Shown here piece after piece: positions 42,195 through 51,316 of a stretch of DNA of 64,000 nt. Source of the stretch: JAAFIW01 sp031414805 (GTDB lineage: Bacteria > Pseudomonadota > Gammaproteobacteria > Burkholderiales > Burkholderiaceae_C); the NCBI GenBank assembly GCA_031414805.1, contig JANOQJ010000085.1, positions 15,280-79,279 on the forward strand, read 5' to 3'. The translations under genes and the position numbers were made by a program. Under the pieces are notes generated by a model. The model was not told the origin of the DNA. It ran no database searches and saw only the letters and a list, made by a program, of their open reading frames with translations. Numbering within the stretch: the first letter of the stretch is position 1; every line of letters begins with the position of its first letter.

Positions 42195-43181
42195 ATGACC
42201 CAACCTTCACGTCGCAGTGGCGTCGCATCGCACGGTGCGCCGGACACCCCCGAAGAAACTGACAATGCACCAGCCGAAGAGTCGGAAAATCCGGCTTGCG
42301 TGTTGGTATTTAACGCCAATGACCCCAGCGGAGCCGGTGGACTGGCTGCTGACGTGGCCGCCATTGCTTCGGTCGGCGCGCACGCTTTGCCCGTCGTAAC
42401 CGGTGCTTATGCGCGAGACACGAACGAGATATTTGACCATTTCGCCCTGGACGACGAGGCTGTTGCGGAGCAAGCCCGTGCGGTCCTGGAAGATGTTCCG
42501 GTCCAGGTCATCAAGGTCGGTTTTGTTGGCAGCCCAGAAAACATCAGCGAAGCCGCTCAAGTGGCATCTGACTATTCGGATGTACCCTTGATTGCCTATA
42601 TGCCCAACCTGTCATGGTGGGACGAAAACCAGATTGAGTTGTATCTCGATGCCTTTACCGAGCTGCTATTGCCGCAGACCACAGTGTTGGTAGGAAACCA
42701 CAGTACGCTGTGGCGCTGGCTGCTGCCAGACTGGGATGCGAGCCGCAGCCCGACGGCGCGCGACCTGGCCAAGGCGGCCTCGGAGCATGGTGTGGCTTAC
42801 ACCTTTGTGACCGGCATTCCGCTGCCTGAGCAATTTATTGACAACGTACTGGCAACGCCCGAGGCTGTTCTCTACAGCGAAAAATTCGAGCGTTTTGAGG
42901 CCACTTTCACCGGCGCAGGCGATACGTTGTCAGCCGCCCTGGCCGCCTTGATTGCCAGCGGCAGCGATTTGACCGAGGCCGCCAACGAAGCTTTGAGCTA
43001 TCTGGATCGTTGCCTGGATGGGGGCTTTCGTCCTGGCATGGGACACGTGGTGCCTGACCGCCTATTCTGGGCGCAACCGTCCGATGACGACACCACGGAT
43101 GACGACAGCGATGACGCTGGCCAAGGCGTGCCTTCCACCTTCACCGGATTCGATCTACCACCCCATGACACCAAGCACTGA
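42195..43181 (+). CDS. thiD: Hydroxymethylpyrimidine/phosphomethylpyrimidine kinase-like protein
   Basis: PfkB/ribokinase-fold kinase of 328 residues, ThiD type. Start of the fold: VLVFNANDPSGAGGLAADVAAIA; ATP and anion-hole motif near the C-terminus: FTGAGDTLSAALAAL. Compared with usual ThiD (about 270 residues) it has an acidic N-terminal leader of 35 residues and an acidic Asp-rich tail (SDDDTTDDDSDDAG). It makes the pyrimidine half of thiamine. No TPP riboswitch is seen in front of it. The last 17 bp overlap hemL. Confidence 0.82.
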   Translation: MTQPSRRSGVASHGAPDTPEETDNAPAEESENPACVLVFNANDPSGAGGLAADVAAIASVGAHALPVVTGAYARDTNEIFDHFALDDEAVAEQARAVLEDVPVQVIKVGFVGSPENISEAAQVASDYSDVPLIAYMPNLSWWDENQIELYLDAFTELLLPQTTVLVGNHSTLWRWLLPDWDASRSPTARDLAKAASEHGVAYTFVTGIPLPEQFIDNVLATPEAVLYSEKFERFEATFTGAGDTLSAALAALIASGSDLTEAANEALSYLDRCLDGGFRPGMGHVVPDRLFWAQPSDDDTTDDDSDDAGQGVPSTFTGFDLPPHDTKH

Positions 43182-44493
43182 CCTCACCATTGATCGCAAT
43201 CAAGACCTCTTCGACCGCGCACGCCGCCTGATTCCGGGCGGGGTGAACTCTCCGGTCCGGGCGTTCAAGGCCGTGGGCGGCACGCCGCGCTTTGTGCAAC
43301 GCGCGCAAGGCGCGTATTTTTGGGATGCCAATGGCCAGCGCTACGTAGACTACATCGGTTCCTGGGGTCCCATGATCCTGGGCCACGGCCATCCAGCGGT
43401 GGTGCAGGCCGTGCAACAGGCCGCGATGGAGGGGTTTTCTTACGGCGCGCCCACCGAGCGCGAGGTGCAACTGGCTGAGCTGTTGATTGCGCTGGTGCCA
43501 TCTATCGAAATGGTTCGCCTGGTCAGCTCGGGTACTGAAGCGGCCATGAGCGCCATCCGCCTGGCGCGGGGTGCCACGGGGCGCAACAAGCTCATCAAGT
43601 TTGAGGGCTGCTACCACGGCCATGCGGATGCCCTGCTGGTCAAAGCCGGTTCCGGCTTGGCCACCTTTGGCAACCCCACAAGCGCTGGCGTGCCACCTGA
43701 GGTGGTGCAGCACACCCTGGTGCTGGAATACAACAACATCGAAGAACTGGAGCAGGCTTTTGCGGTGCATGGGCGCGACATTGCCTGCCTGATGATCGAG
43801 CCGATCTGCGGCAACATGAACTTTGTCCGCGCCAGCGTGCCGTTCATGAAGCGCTGCCGTGAGTTGTGCACGCAATATGGCGCGCTGTTGGCATTTGACG
43901 AGGTGATGACGGGCTTTCGTGTGGCCCTCGGCGGCGCACAGAGCCTGTACGCCAAGCTGATTCCCGGCTTCGAGCCCGACATGACGGTGATGGGCAAAGT
44001 CATTGGAGGCGGCATGCCGCTGGCGGCATTCGGTGCCAAGCGCGCCGTGATGGAGCAATTGGCACCGCTGGGCCCGGTTTACCAGGCTGGCACCTTGAGT
44101 GGCAACCCGGTAGCCACCGCCTGTGGTCTGACGACGCTGCAATTGGTCAGTGCGCCTGGTTTCTTTGATGCATTGGGTAAACGTACGCGCTCGCTGGTGG
44201 ACGGCTTGAATGCGGCTGCAGCCCAAGCAGGCGTGCCGTTCTGCGGCGACAGCGAAGGTGGGATGTTTGGCTTTTTTCTGCTGGATGAATTGCCGCACAA
44301 CTACAGCCAGGTGATGGCCACCAACAGCGCACGTTTCAACCAACTTTTTCACGGTTTGCTGGATCGCGGCATTTACATTGCACCCGCCTTGTATGAGGCT
44401 GGTTTTGTGAGCGCAGCACACCGCCAGGAAGACATTGACGCAACGCTGGACGCGGCCAACACCGTGTTCCGGGAGATGGCTCAAACGCTATAA
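43165..44493 (+). CDS. hemL: Glutamate-1-semialdehyde 2,1-aminomutase
   Basis: Makes 5-aminolevulinate from glutamate-1-semialdehyde for haem synthesis; 442 residues. RLIPGGVNSPVRAF near the N-terminus, the SSGTEAAMSAIRLARG phosphate site, the DEVMTGFRVA strand and the PLP lysine K278 in VMGKVIGGGMP. The ATG at 43165 was chosen over the open extension to 43018, which is an overlap with thiD. The stop codon TAA (44491-44493) is part of a family A repeat. Confidence 0.95.
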   Translation: MTPSTDLTIDRNQDLFDRARRLIPGGVNSPVRAFKAVGGTPRFVQRAQGAYFWDANGQRYVDYIGSWGPMILGHGHPAVVQAVQQAAMEGFSYGAPTEREVQLAELLIALVPSIEMVRLVSSGTEAAMSAIRLARGATGRNKLIKFEGCYHGHADALLVKAGSGLATFGNPTSAGVPPEVVQHTLVLEYNNIEELEQAFAVHGRDIACLMIEPICGNMNFVRASVPFMKRCRELCTQYGALLAFDEVMTGFRVALGGAQSLYAKLIPGFEPDMTVMGKVIGGGMPLAAFGAKRAVMEQLAPLGPVYQAGTLSGNPVATACGLTTLQLVSAPGFFDALGKRTRSLVDGLNAAAAQAGVPFCGDSEGGMFGFFLLDELPHNYSQVMATNSARFNQLFHGLLDRGIYIAPALYEAGFVSAAHRQEDIDATLDAANTVFREMAQTL

Positions 44494-44552
44494 ATAATAT
44501 AGCTGCTTGAGCAGTATTCACAAGGGCTAGAGGCCATTTTCGTTAAAAACCG
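44487..44552 (+). repeat. Dispersed repeat family A, copy 12 (carries the hemL stop)
   Basis: GCTATAAATAATATAGC, TGCTTGAGCAGTATTCAC, AAGGGCTAGAGGCC and a tail TTTTCGTTAAAAACC. The first TAA in this copy is the hemL stop codon. Confidence 0.92.
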
Positions 44553-44671
44553 GGGCGTATGCCAGGCTACAGGTGGTTTCCCTTGTATTGCGCCAGCCAA
44601 CAGTGCAACAGAGCGTTGCAACTGATATATTGCGCTGCACCATTTCCATTTAACACCTGAGGATCGCTCCC

Positions 44672-46249
44672 ATGCTGTATCAGATTTACGAAACCCAGCG
44701 CGCGTTGATGGAGCCGTTGACTGACTTTGCGCAGGCCGCCGCCAAGCTGTACAGCAATCCGCTGTCACCGTTTGGCCAAACTCCGTTTGCCCAGCGTCTG
44801 TCAGCGGGCTACGACCTGATGTATCGGCTGGGCAAAGACTATGAGAAGCCCAGTTTTGACATCAAAACGGTGCCGGTGGGTGATACCGATGTCGTGATTC
44901 ATGAAGCCATTGAAATGGACTTGCCGTTCTGCGAGTTGCGCCGTTTCAAGCGGTTCACCGACGACTCGGCCACGCTCACCGAGATGCAAGCCCAGCCCGC
45001 CGTGCTCATCGTGGCGCCTTTGTCGGGCCACTACGCCACCCTGCTGCGCGATACGGTCAAAAGCATGTTGCAAAGCCATAAGGTCTACATTACAGACTGG
45101 AAAAACGCGCGCATGGTGCCCTTGGCCGACGGTAGCTTTTCACTGGACGACTACGTCAACGACATACAAACCTTTGTGCGCCACCTGCAGGCCCGCTACG
45201 GCAATTGCCATGTCATCAGTGTCTGCCAGCCGACCGTGCCGGTGCTGGCTGCCATCTCACTGATGGCCAGCCGCGGCGAGACCACGCCGCTTTCAATGAC
45301 CATGATGGGCGGCCCGATTGACGCCCGCAAGTCACCCACGGCCGTGAACAATCTGGCGATGAACAAGAGCCACAGCTGGTTCGAAAACAACGTGATCTTT
45401 CGCGTACCCACCAGCTTCCCCGGCGCTGGCCGTCGCGTCTATCCCGGCTTTTTGCAGCACACAGGCTTCGTGGCAATGAACCCCGACCACCACGCCAAAA
45501 GCCATTACGACTACTTCAAGGACCTGCTCAAGGGCGACGACGCCGGTGCCGAAACGCATCGCAAGTTCTACGACGAATACAACGCCGTGCTCGACATGGA
45601 CGCCGAGTACTACCTGGACACCATCAAAGTCGTCTTCCAGGAGTTTGCCTTGGTCAACGGTAGCTGGGACGTGGCCAACCCCGACGGCATACCAGAGCGC
45701 GTGCGCCCGCAAGACATCACCACCACGGCTGTTTTCACAGTGGAAGGCGAGCTGGACGACATCTCTGGTAGCGGCCAGACCGAGGCGGCGCACGCGCTGT
45801 GCAGCGGCGTGCCCGCAGATCAGCACCAGCACCTGGAAGCCAAAGGCGCAGGGCATTACGGCATTTTTAGCGGCCGGCGCTGGCGCGAGATCGTTTACCC
45901 GGCGGTGAAGGCCTTTATTGCGCAGCACGATGCGCCGCAGAAAGCTACCGCTCAGGTATCAACTCCGGTCTCCGGATCAACAGCAGCCGTTGCAAACGGG
46001 ACTGAAACCGGTGCGCCCAGCGTGACATCGACCAAACCGGTGGTGACCGCCAAACGCACGTCCCCCGCCAGGCTGCCCGTAACGGCTTCGAAGCAGCCCA
46101 ATGTGTCATCCAAGACGTCGAAAACGGCTGTAGCCCAAGCCAGATCTGCTCAAGCAGCTATCAAAACAGCAGCAAAATCTGCACCCAAAAAACTTGCACC
46201 TGGCAAGGCTGTGGCAGGCAAAACCGCGCGGCGTTCGACAACGCGTTAA
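44672..46249 (+). CDS. phaZ: Intracellular polyhydroxybutyrate depolymerase with Lys/Ala tail
   Basis: Granule-associated PHB depolymerase, 525 residues. It has the nucleophile cysteine instead of serine: SVCQPTVP with Cys185, as in PhaZ1 of Cupriavidus, and an active-site His probably in KGAGHYGIFSG near residue 390. The catalytic part ends near residue 420. The remaining ~105 residues are a low-complexity Thr/Ala/Lys/Pro tail like that of histone-like or phasin-type PhaF proteins; part of it (AQARSAQAAIKTAAK) is encoded by a family A repeat. The GAGGA box 10 bp upstream supports the ATG at 44672. It is monocistronic or coupled to the ferredoxin gene. Confidence 0.9.
   Translation: MLYQIYETQRALMEPLTDFAQAAAKLYSNPLSPFGQTPFAQRLSAGYDLMYRLGKDYEKPSFDIKTVPVGDTDVVIHEAIEMDLPFCELRRFKRFTDDSATLTEMQAQPAVLIVAPLSGHYATLLRDTVKSMLQSHKVYITDWKNARMVPLADGSFSLDDYVNDIQTFVRHLQARYGNCHVISVCQPTVPVLAAISLMASRGETTPLSMTMMGGPIDARKSPTAVNNLAMNKSHSWFENNVIFRVPTSFPGAGRRVYPGFLQHTGFVAMNPDHHAKSHYDYFKDLLKGDDAGAETHRKFYDEYNAVLDMDAEYYLDTIKVVFQEFALVNGSWDVANPDGIPERVRPQDITTTAVFTVEGELDDISGSGQTEAAHALCSGVPADQHQHLEAKGAGHYGIFSGRRWREIVYPAVKAFIAQHDAPQKATAQVSTPVSGSTAAVANGTETGAPSVTSTKPVVTAKRTSPARLPVTASKQPNVSSKTSKTAVAQARSAQAAIKTAAKSAPKKLAPGKAVAGKTARRSTTR
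46131..46170 (-). repeat. Dispersed repeat family A, copy inside phaZ
   Basis: Reverse copy TAGCCCAAGCCAGATCTGC, TCAAGCAGCTATCAAAAC, read in frame in the Lys/Ala-rich tail. It is more diverged than the other coding copies. Confidence 0.65.
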
Positions 46250-46272
46250 CGGGTGGTTGGCTATTGCCCAAC

Positions 46273-46848
46273 ATGATGTCGCCCCTCGCCAACCGCATCC
46301 ACGCCGCCCTGCCCCAAACCCAGTGCACGCGTTGCGGTTACCCCGATTGCGCGGGGTATGCGCAAGCGGTGGCGCAAGGCGAAGCAGGCATTAACCAATG
46401 CCCGCCGGGTGGCGTTGAAGGTGTGGAGCGGCTGGCGGCCATTACCGGACAACCCGCCCTGCCGTTGAACGCAAACCACGGCAGCGAAGGCCCGCGCCAC
46501 GTGGCGGTGATTGACGAGGCTTGGTGCATCGGCTGCACCCTGTGCCTGCCGGTGTGCCCCACCGATGCGATTTTGGGCAGCAACAAGCTCATGCACACCG
46601 TGATCGAGGCGCATTGCACCGGCTGCGAGCTGTGCATTCCGGTGTGCCCCGTGGACTGCATCAGCCTGGAGAACGTGACGGATCAGCAAACCGGTTGGGC
46701 TGCTTGGTCAGCTGGTCAGGCAGAGCAGGCCTTGAAACGCTACGAAACTCATAGCTGGCGTAGCAAGAGGGACGGGCTGGAAAGCACAAAAAGGCTTGAG
46801 AAAATGACCGCAGTACGGGTGGCTGCGTCAAGTCAATCAGTGAAGTAA
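46273..46848 (+). CDS. rnfB: RnfB-like iron-sulfur protein
   Basis: Protein of 191 residues from the ATG at 46273. An N-terminal Fe4S4-type motif (CTRCGYPDCAGYAQ, followed by a Cys in NQCPPGG) and two 2[4Fe-4S] ferredoxin motifs (CIGCTLCLPVCP and CTGCELCIPVCP). This is the soluble RnfB-like ferredoxin of betaproteobacteria, which lacks the membrane anchor and the rest of the Rnf complex; no rnfACDGE genes are nearby. A TTG at 46264 is an alternative start. The C-terminus is basic and probably disordered. Confidence 0.85.
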   Translation: MMSPLANRIHAALPQTQCTRCGYPDCAGYAQAVAQGEAGINQCPPGGVEGVERLAAITGQPALPLNANHGSEGPRHVAVIDEAWCIGCTLCLPVCPTDAILGSNKLMHTVIEAHCTGCELCIPVCPVDCISLENVTDQQTGWAAWSAGQAEQALKRYETHSWRSKRDGLESTKRLEKMTAVRVAASSQSVK

Positions 46849-46908
46849 AACCCGCGCTGAGGCTGATGCGGGTATGCGGACAAATCAGTGGTCAGGCAGT
46901 CTAGGGCG

Positions 46909-49641
46909 CTAATTCGCACCAGTCGCGGTCACATTGCAGGCCACTGAAAAACTGACCGACGACGGTGGCACCATAGATGGGATGACGATACCAACGATGC
47001 CCTGCATCAACGGCACCGTGGTGGCTGCGGCGCTAGGACACGCTGCTGCCCCAATCACAGCGGTGCAGGTGACCGAGGTACACGACAAACCAGCTATTGA
47101 GGGATCCCGAAAAACGGCGTTGTTCACTGTGGACGGACCGATGTTGGAGACGGTGACGGTGTAGCTGGTGGTCGTGCCCGATACCAGGGTTGTGACCAGA
47201 TTGGTTTTGGTGATCGACACGTTGGCGCTGCCGATGATGCTGTCGATATCAGTGGCTTGGTTGTCCGAGGTGTCCGGATCGGTGTAACTGACACCAGAGA
47301 CCGTCACGATGTTGGTGATGGTGTTGCCGGGCGGCCCTGTCACGGTTCCGCGAACAACGAACGACACGGTGCTGTTGAGCCCGATCAACGGAACGGTCAA
47401 GCCCGCCCCTTCCATACCAAGTATCGACAAAGCGGTTGGGCAGGCCGTGCCCGCCGCGCTGCCCGCGACCACCACGCACGTGATGGTGCCCTTGATAAAG
47501 TTGGCCACCGGCGGATCGACAATCAGGGTGTTGGTGGCCGTGACGGTGCTGGGGTTGCTGACGGTGATGGTGTAGGCAGTTGTACCAGTGGATACAACTG
47601 TGGCGGTGCCGTCGGTCTTGGTGACCCGCACATTGGCCGCAGGCAGACATTCGCGCAAGGTGGCCTGGGCCAGGCCCGCCACATCGCCGCCGCCCGGCTC
47701 AGCCGAGGCTGCGGCGAAGTCGGCCACGCTGATCGTCATGGCGGTGGCCGTGGCAGTGAAAGTACCTTGAACCAAGGTCCACAAATCGCCAGTGACCAGC
47801 GTTTCATTTGCAGGAACCAGCGCGGCGACGGTCACGGTAGCCGCGCCAGAGGAGACCTGAATTCGCAAGTCAGGCACGGTGGCCGATGTGGTGCCTGGCC
47901 GGGTGGCATTAGACGCATACACCATGACCTGATAGACCCGCCCAACCGTCAAGCCCGTGACAGGTTGGTACCAGATTCGGTAGTTGGCGGCACCGGTCTT
48001 GCCGTTGTGTAGCAACCAGCTGTCACCCCCGGACACGCTGCGGGCGCTGTCACCTGGAAACGGGTTTTGCACGATGCCACTGGGGGGCGGCAACACAGGC
48101 AGGTAGCTTTGGGTGCCGGTTTGTCGCGCAACAAAGTTGGCCGCTGCGTAGGTGTTGATGACACCAATCGTCGTCGCGTCGGAAGAGAAAGGTGCAGCGG
48201 CGGAAAAATCGCCATTACTCAACAGGTTGATGCTGGACTGCACGCTACCCGCCGGACACTGCTGACCACCGGAAATCACCGTCGTACTGGTGCCCGCCAC
48301 GGCGTCCACGTCGACTGAGATGTTGTTGGCCAAGTTCGGGTCGGTGGTGTCGATAGCCGGTGTCACTGTGGCGGTGTTGGTGACCAGCGAACCCACTGCG
48401 CCCGTCACCAGGGCATTGAGCGTGAAGACCAGCGTGGTGCCTGGGGGAAAGGTGATGATTTGCACGCCTGCTTCGAAGGTGGTTGTGCTCAGGGTAGTGG
48501 GGCAGACTGCGCTGGGCGGTCCACCGGGGGCTGAACAGGTCACGCTGAGTTTTTGCAGCCCTGGGGCCGGCGGGTCGCGCACCGCTGAGTAGTTGGCCGG
48601 ATAGGGGCCTGCATTTGTCACCGTGATGGTGTACGCGGTCACGCCAGCGGCGGTGACGGTTGTGCGCGCATCAGATTTGGTGATACCAAGATTGGCGATG
48701 CGGGTACCCGAGATCGGGCAGGAAGAACCGTCTGTTGATCCGTAGGGGCCCGGAAAAGCAGGTGGACCGGGGTAGATCACGGCATCTGTCAAAACAGAAC
48801 CCGGCACGCCAACGTCAGGGTTGGTGATCTGCCAAAAATTGTCGTTGCCATTGTCGAAGACAAAAAAGCGGCCGGTGAACGCGTCATAAAAGGCTGAACC
48901 CACACCACCGACCGGCGTAGCCAGCGTGGCTGTGGTCAACGCTGCTGTGCCCTGCAAGGGACTGGTTCCGCTGGGCGTCAACTGAAGGCGGTGGTGGACC
49001 CCCGCCGTGGCACCCATCAGCAGGCCCGACGGTCCGCCAGCGCCGTTGAAGTCGAAATCGCCAAAATTAGTAGCGAAAGTCGGCGTCAGGTTGTAAATGT
49101 GCGACACCTCGATTGGACCCGTCACCGGTATGGAGTCAACCCGAAAGACCCTCGGTGGGGTGATCGCACCGCCACCTTGGCCGACAAAATAGTAGCGACC
49201 GGCCGCATCAAATACGGCGCCGGTTGGCGTGAACGCGGCGATTGAAGTGCCTGCAATGGCGGTGGTTTGAATCGTACCCACCAGCTGGTAGCCGGTCTGC
49301 CCGATGCGGTACAGCTGGGGCGTGCCAGTCGTGCCGATACCGTAGATGTAATTGTCGACAGGGTTGTAGCCAATGGCGTTGATGTTGGTGCCAATCGCAG
49401 CGCTGTAAACCGCTGTGGGCGTCACGGTCGTGCTGACGGCCTGAAACTTGACCAACAGGGAATTGGCTCCGACGTTGCGCATTTGGTAGAAAACCACGTC
49501 GCAAGTAAACGGTGAGCCTTGCGCCTGCACTGGGGAAGCCATCAAAACCATGCAAACCCAAACCAACAACATAGCCAAGCGCCGGGCAACGGCACCAAAG
49601 GGTTGAAAAATGGGTAACAAGCTGTTCATCACTCCAATCAT
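46909..49641 (-). CDS. Exported DUF11-repeat protein
   Basis: Secreted protein of 910 residues. Signal peptide with a long n-region (hydrophobic part about 20-40, cleavage at VQAQG). Residues 45-320 form a domain with repeated 'AAGRYYFVGQ / FYDAFTGRFFVFDNG' strands, resembling a six-bladed propeller (DUF6923-like). From about 330 onward there are DUF11 repeats (ITKSDARTTVTAAGVTAYTITVTNAGP, VTKTDGTATVVSTGTTAYTITVSNPS and ITKTNLVTTLVSGTTTSYTVTVSNIGP, shown here as family markers), interrupted by a carbohydrate-binding-like NGDFSAAAPFSS domain. No LPXTG, PEP-CTERM, autotransporter or T1SS signal was found at the C-terminus. It overlaps the VOC gene by 4 bp. Confidence 0.75.
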   Translation of the reverse strand: MIGVMNSLLPIFQPFGAVARRLAMLLVWVCMVLMASPVQAQGSPFTCDVVFYQMRNVGANSLLVKFQAVSTTVTPTAVYSAAIGTNINAIGYNPVDNYIYGIGTTGTPQLYRIGQTGYQLVGTIQTTAIAGTSIAAFTPTGAVFDAAGRYYFVGQGGGAITPPRVFRVDSIPVTGPIEVSHIYNLTPTFATNFGDFDFNGAGGPSGLLMGATAGVHHRLQLTPSGTSPLQGTAALTTATLATPVGGVGSAFYDAFTGRFFVFDNGNDNFWQITNPDVGVPGSVLTDAVIYPGPPAFPGPYGSTDGSSCPISGTRIANLGITKSDARTTVTAAGVTAYTITVTNAGPYPANYSAVRDPPAPGLQKLSVTCSAPGGPPSAVCPTTLSTTTFEAGVQIITFPPGTTLVFTLNALVTGAVGSLVTNTATVTPAIDTTDPNLANNISVDVDAVAGTSTTVISGGQQCPAGSVQSSINLLSNGDFSAAAPFSSDATTIGVINTYAAANFVARQTGTQSYLPVLPPPSGIVQNPFPGDSARSVSGGDSWLLHNGKTGAANYRIWYQPVTGLTVGRVYQVMVYASNATRPGTTSATVPDLRIQVSSGAATVTVAALVPANETLVTGDLWTLVQGTFTATATAMTISVADFAAASAEPGGGDVAGLAQATLRECLPAANVRVTKTDGTATVVSTGTTAYTITVSNPSTVTATNTLIVDPPVANFIKGTITCVVVAGSAAGTACPTALSILGMEGAGLTVPLIGLNSTVSFVVRGTVTGPPGNTITNIVTVSGVSYTDPDTSDNQATDIDSIIGSANVSITKTNLVTTLVSGTTTSYTVTVSNIGPSTVNNAVFRDPSIAGLSCTSVTCTAVIGAAACPSAAATTVPLMQGIVGIVIPSMVPPSSVSFSVACNVTATGAN

Positions 49642-50123
49642 ATCCTTTGATATAGCGCGGTCATTGCCTGAATGACCTCGCGCGGGGCTTGAACGAGCTC
49701 GACTAACACGCCCTCCCCGCTCACCGGTAGTGCTTCGTTGCCTTTGGGGTGAATAAAGCAGATGTCAAAGCCCGCCGCGCCTTTGCGAATGCCGCCGGGG
49801 GCGAAGCGAACGCCTTGGGCGGTGAGCCACTCCACGGCTGCTGGCAAATCGTCGATCCACAGCCCCACGTGGTTCAGCGGAGTCTGATGAACAGCAGGTT
49901 TGGCATCGGGGTTGATGGGCTGCATCAAGTCCACTTCGACCTTGAAAGGGCCGTGGCCGATGGCGCAAATATCTTCATCCACGTTTTCACGCTCGCTGCG
50001 AAAGTGGCCGGTGACTTGCAGACCCAACAGGTCTACCCACAGGGTGTGCAGGCGGTTTTTGTCGGGGGCACCGATGGCGATTTGCTGGATACCCAGCACG
50101 GTAAAGGGGCGTGGGGTTTTCAT
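49638..50123 (-). CDS. VOC family protein, candidate methylmalonyl-CoA epimerase
   Basis: Protein of 161 residues made of two vicinal-oxygen-chelate modules: LGIQQIAIGAPDKNRLHTLWVDLLGLQV and LNHVGLWIDDLPAAVEWLTAQGVRF, with a metal-ligand Glu candidate in VELVQ and a His in NHVGLW; the first-module ligand is Gln (IQQIAI). Methylmalonyl-CoA epimerase belongs to this superfamily, and the window carries propionyl-CoA carboxylase and methylmalonyl-CoA mutase, which need an epimerase between them. No other epimerase is present, so this is the best candidate, though glyoxalase-like roles remain possible. The ATG at 50123 was chosen; it overlaps the phosphatase gene by 4 bp. Confidence 0.7.
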   Translation of the reverse strand: MKTPRPFTVLGIQQIAIGAPDKNRLHTLWVDLLGLQVTGHFRSERENVDEDICAIGHGPFKVEVDLMQPINPDAKPAVHQTPLNHVGLWIDDLPAAVEWLTAQGVRFAPGGIRKGAAGFDICFIHPKGNEALPVSGEGVLVELVQAPREVIQAMTALYQRI

Positions 50124-51223
50124 GCTTTCAGGCTCTTCAGGTCCAGGGTGTGGCGACGCAGTAATTGTCCAGTGGTACTTTTGAAGCTCAGTTGCAGGCT
50201 GCCAGCGGCCCAGTCCACGTCGATCAGGCCGTAGTGGTTGGAAGTGACGAGATCGCCCAGCCGGTTGGGCCCAGGCTCCCGCGCATCGGCCCATGCGTGT
50301 GTGAGGCCCGAGCTGGTCATTTCGTGCAGGGGATAGGGGCCGCCGTTGTCCTGGTAGATGCCGCCAACGTGCCGGTCGCCGGACAAGAACAGCACGCCTT
50401 GCGCCTGGGTCTGGCCGATTAGGCGAATCAGGCGTTGGCGCTCGCGCGGCAAGTTTCCCCAGCGTTCGTAGCCGTGCCCTTCGGCCAACACCTGCACGCT
50501 GGAGACAATCAGGCGCAGATCAGCCGGCACCCGCAAGCGCTGCGCCAGCCACTGCCACTGCGCATCGCCCAGCATGGTTTTGCTGGGGTCGTCGTCGGGC
50601 AGGTAGCGCTCTTTACCGGCTGCGCCGCGTTGGTCGGTGGGTTTCAAGGGTGAGCGGGCCCAGCGCGTGTCCAGCATGATGATCTGCACGCGTTGACCAT
50701 CGGGGCCATAAAGCTGCTCGCGGTACACGCCGCCACGCTGGCGGCGCGGGTCCAGCGGCGGCACGTTCCAGAACTGGAGGAATTCGTCTTTGGCCGCCTG
50801 CTTGTTGGCCCATTCCACCCCGCCGTCGTTGAGACCGTAATCGTGGTCGTCCCAGGTTTCGATATGCGGCACCGTGGCGCGCAGGCGCGCAAAACCAGGC
50901 TGCGCAGCCAGCTTGGCGTAGGCGGCACGCAGTTGTTCAACGCGCCAGGGCTGCTGGCTGGCATAGACGTTGTCGCCTGCAAAAACAAACAGATCGGGTT
51001 TGTCCGCCAGGATGGCATCCCATATCGGCTGCGGCTTGTTCTGGTCAGCACAGGAGCCGACCGCTACCCGCCGCAAGGGCTTGAGCGGATCGGGGGGCAT
51101 GGCATCGGTAACCGGTGCCGGGACCGTGTCGCTGGCCTGGCCTGCGCATCCTGCTGCCAGCAGGGCACCGGCCGCAGCCACGGCCCCCATAGCCCGGCGG
51201 CGTGTGCTGTTGATAAAACTCAT
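50120..51223 (-). CDS. PhoD-like alkaline phosphatase family lipoprotein
   Basis: Exported metallophosphatase of 367 residues. The N-terminus has twin arginines followed by an AAGALLAAGC lipobox (Cys29 region). Metal-site motifs: VGSCADQNKPQP, FVFAGDNVYAS, ETWDDHDYGLNDGG, SSVQVLAEGHG and LSGDRHVGG, the order found in PhoD-like enzymes. The ATG at 51223 has a GGAG box 8 bp away. Acts probably in the periplasm, on phosphodiesters or phosphomonoesters. Overlaps the VOC gene by 4 bp, so this gene pair is co-translated. Confidence 0.85.
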   Translation of the reverse strand: MSFINSTRRRAMGAVAAAGALLAAGCAGQASDTVPAPVTDAMPPDPLKPLRRVAVGSCADQNKPQPIWDAILADKPDLFVFAGDNVYASQQPWRVEQLRAAYAKLAAQPGFARLRATVPHIETWDDHDYGLNDGGVEWANKQAAKDEFLQFWNVPPLDPRRQRGGVYREQLYGPDGQRVQIIMLDTRWARSPLKPTDQRGAAGKERYLPDDDPSKTMLGDAQWQWLAQRLRVPADLRLIVSSVQVLAEGHGYERWGNLPRERQRLIRLIGQTQAQGVLFLSGDRHVGGIYQDNGGPYPLHEMTSSGLTHAWADAREPGPNRLGDLVTSNHYGLIDVDWAAGSLQLSFKSTTGQLLRRHTLDLKSLKA

Positions 51224-51250
51224 GGGCAACTCCAGACTTGTTTTCAAGCA

Positions 51251-51316
51251 CATTCCACTTCGCGTTTACGCAAATTCCACTTCATGCGAATTCCACTTCG
51301 CGTTTATGCGAATTCC
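51251..51316. repeat. Short tandem repeats at the 3' end of pccA
   Basis: Units AATTCCACTTCGCGTTTATGCG: 51251-51272, a shortened unit 51273-51288, 51289-51310 and the beginning of a fourth. The pccA stop codon (51304-51306) and its last codons (GAATTCGCATAA) are part of the unit, so the array looks like slippage duplication of the gene end. Confidence 0.8.

Noticed and set aside
43141..44484. Long minus-strand open frame opposite hemL
   Set aside because: Antisense shadow with His/Gln-rich, domain-free translation; hemL is clearly the real gene.
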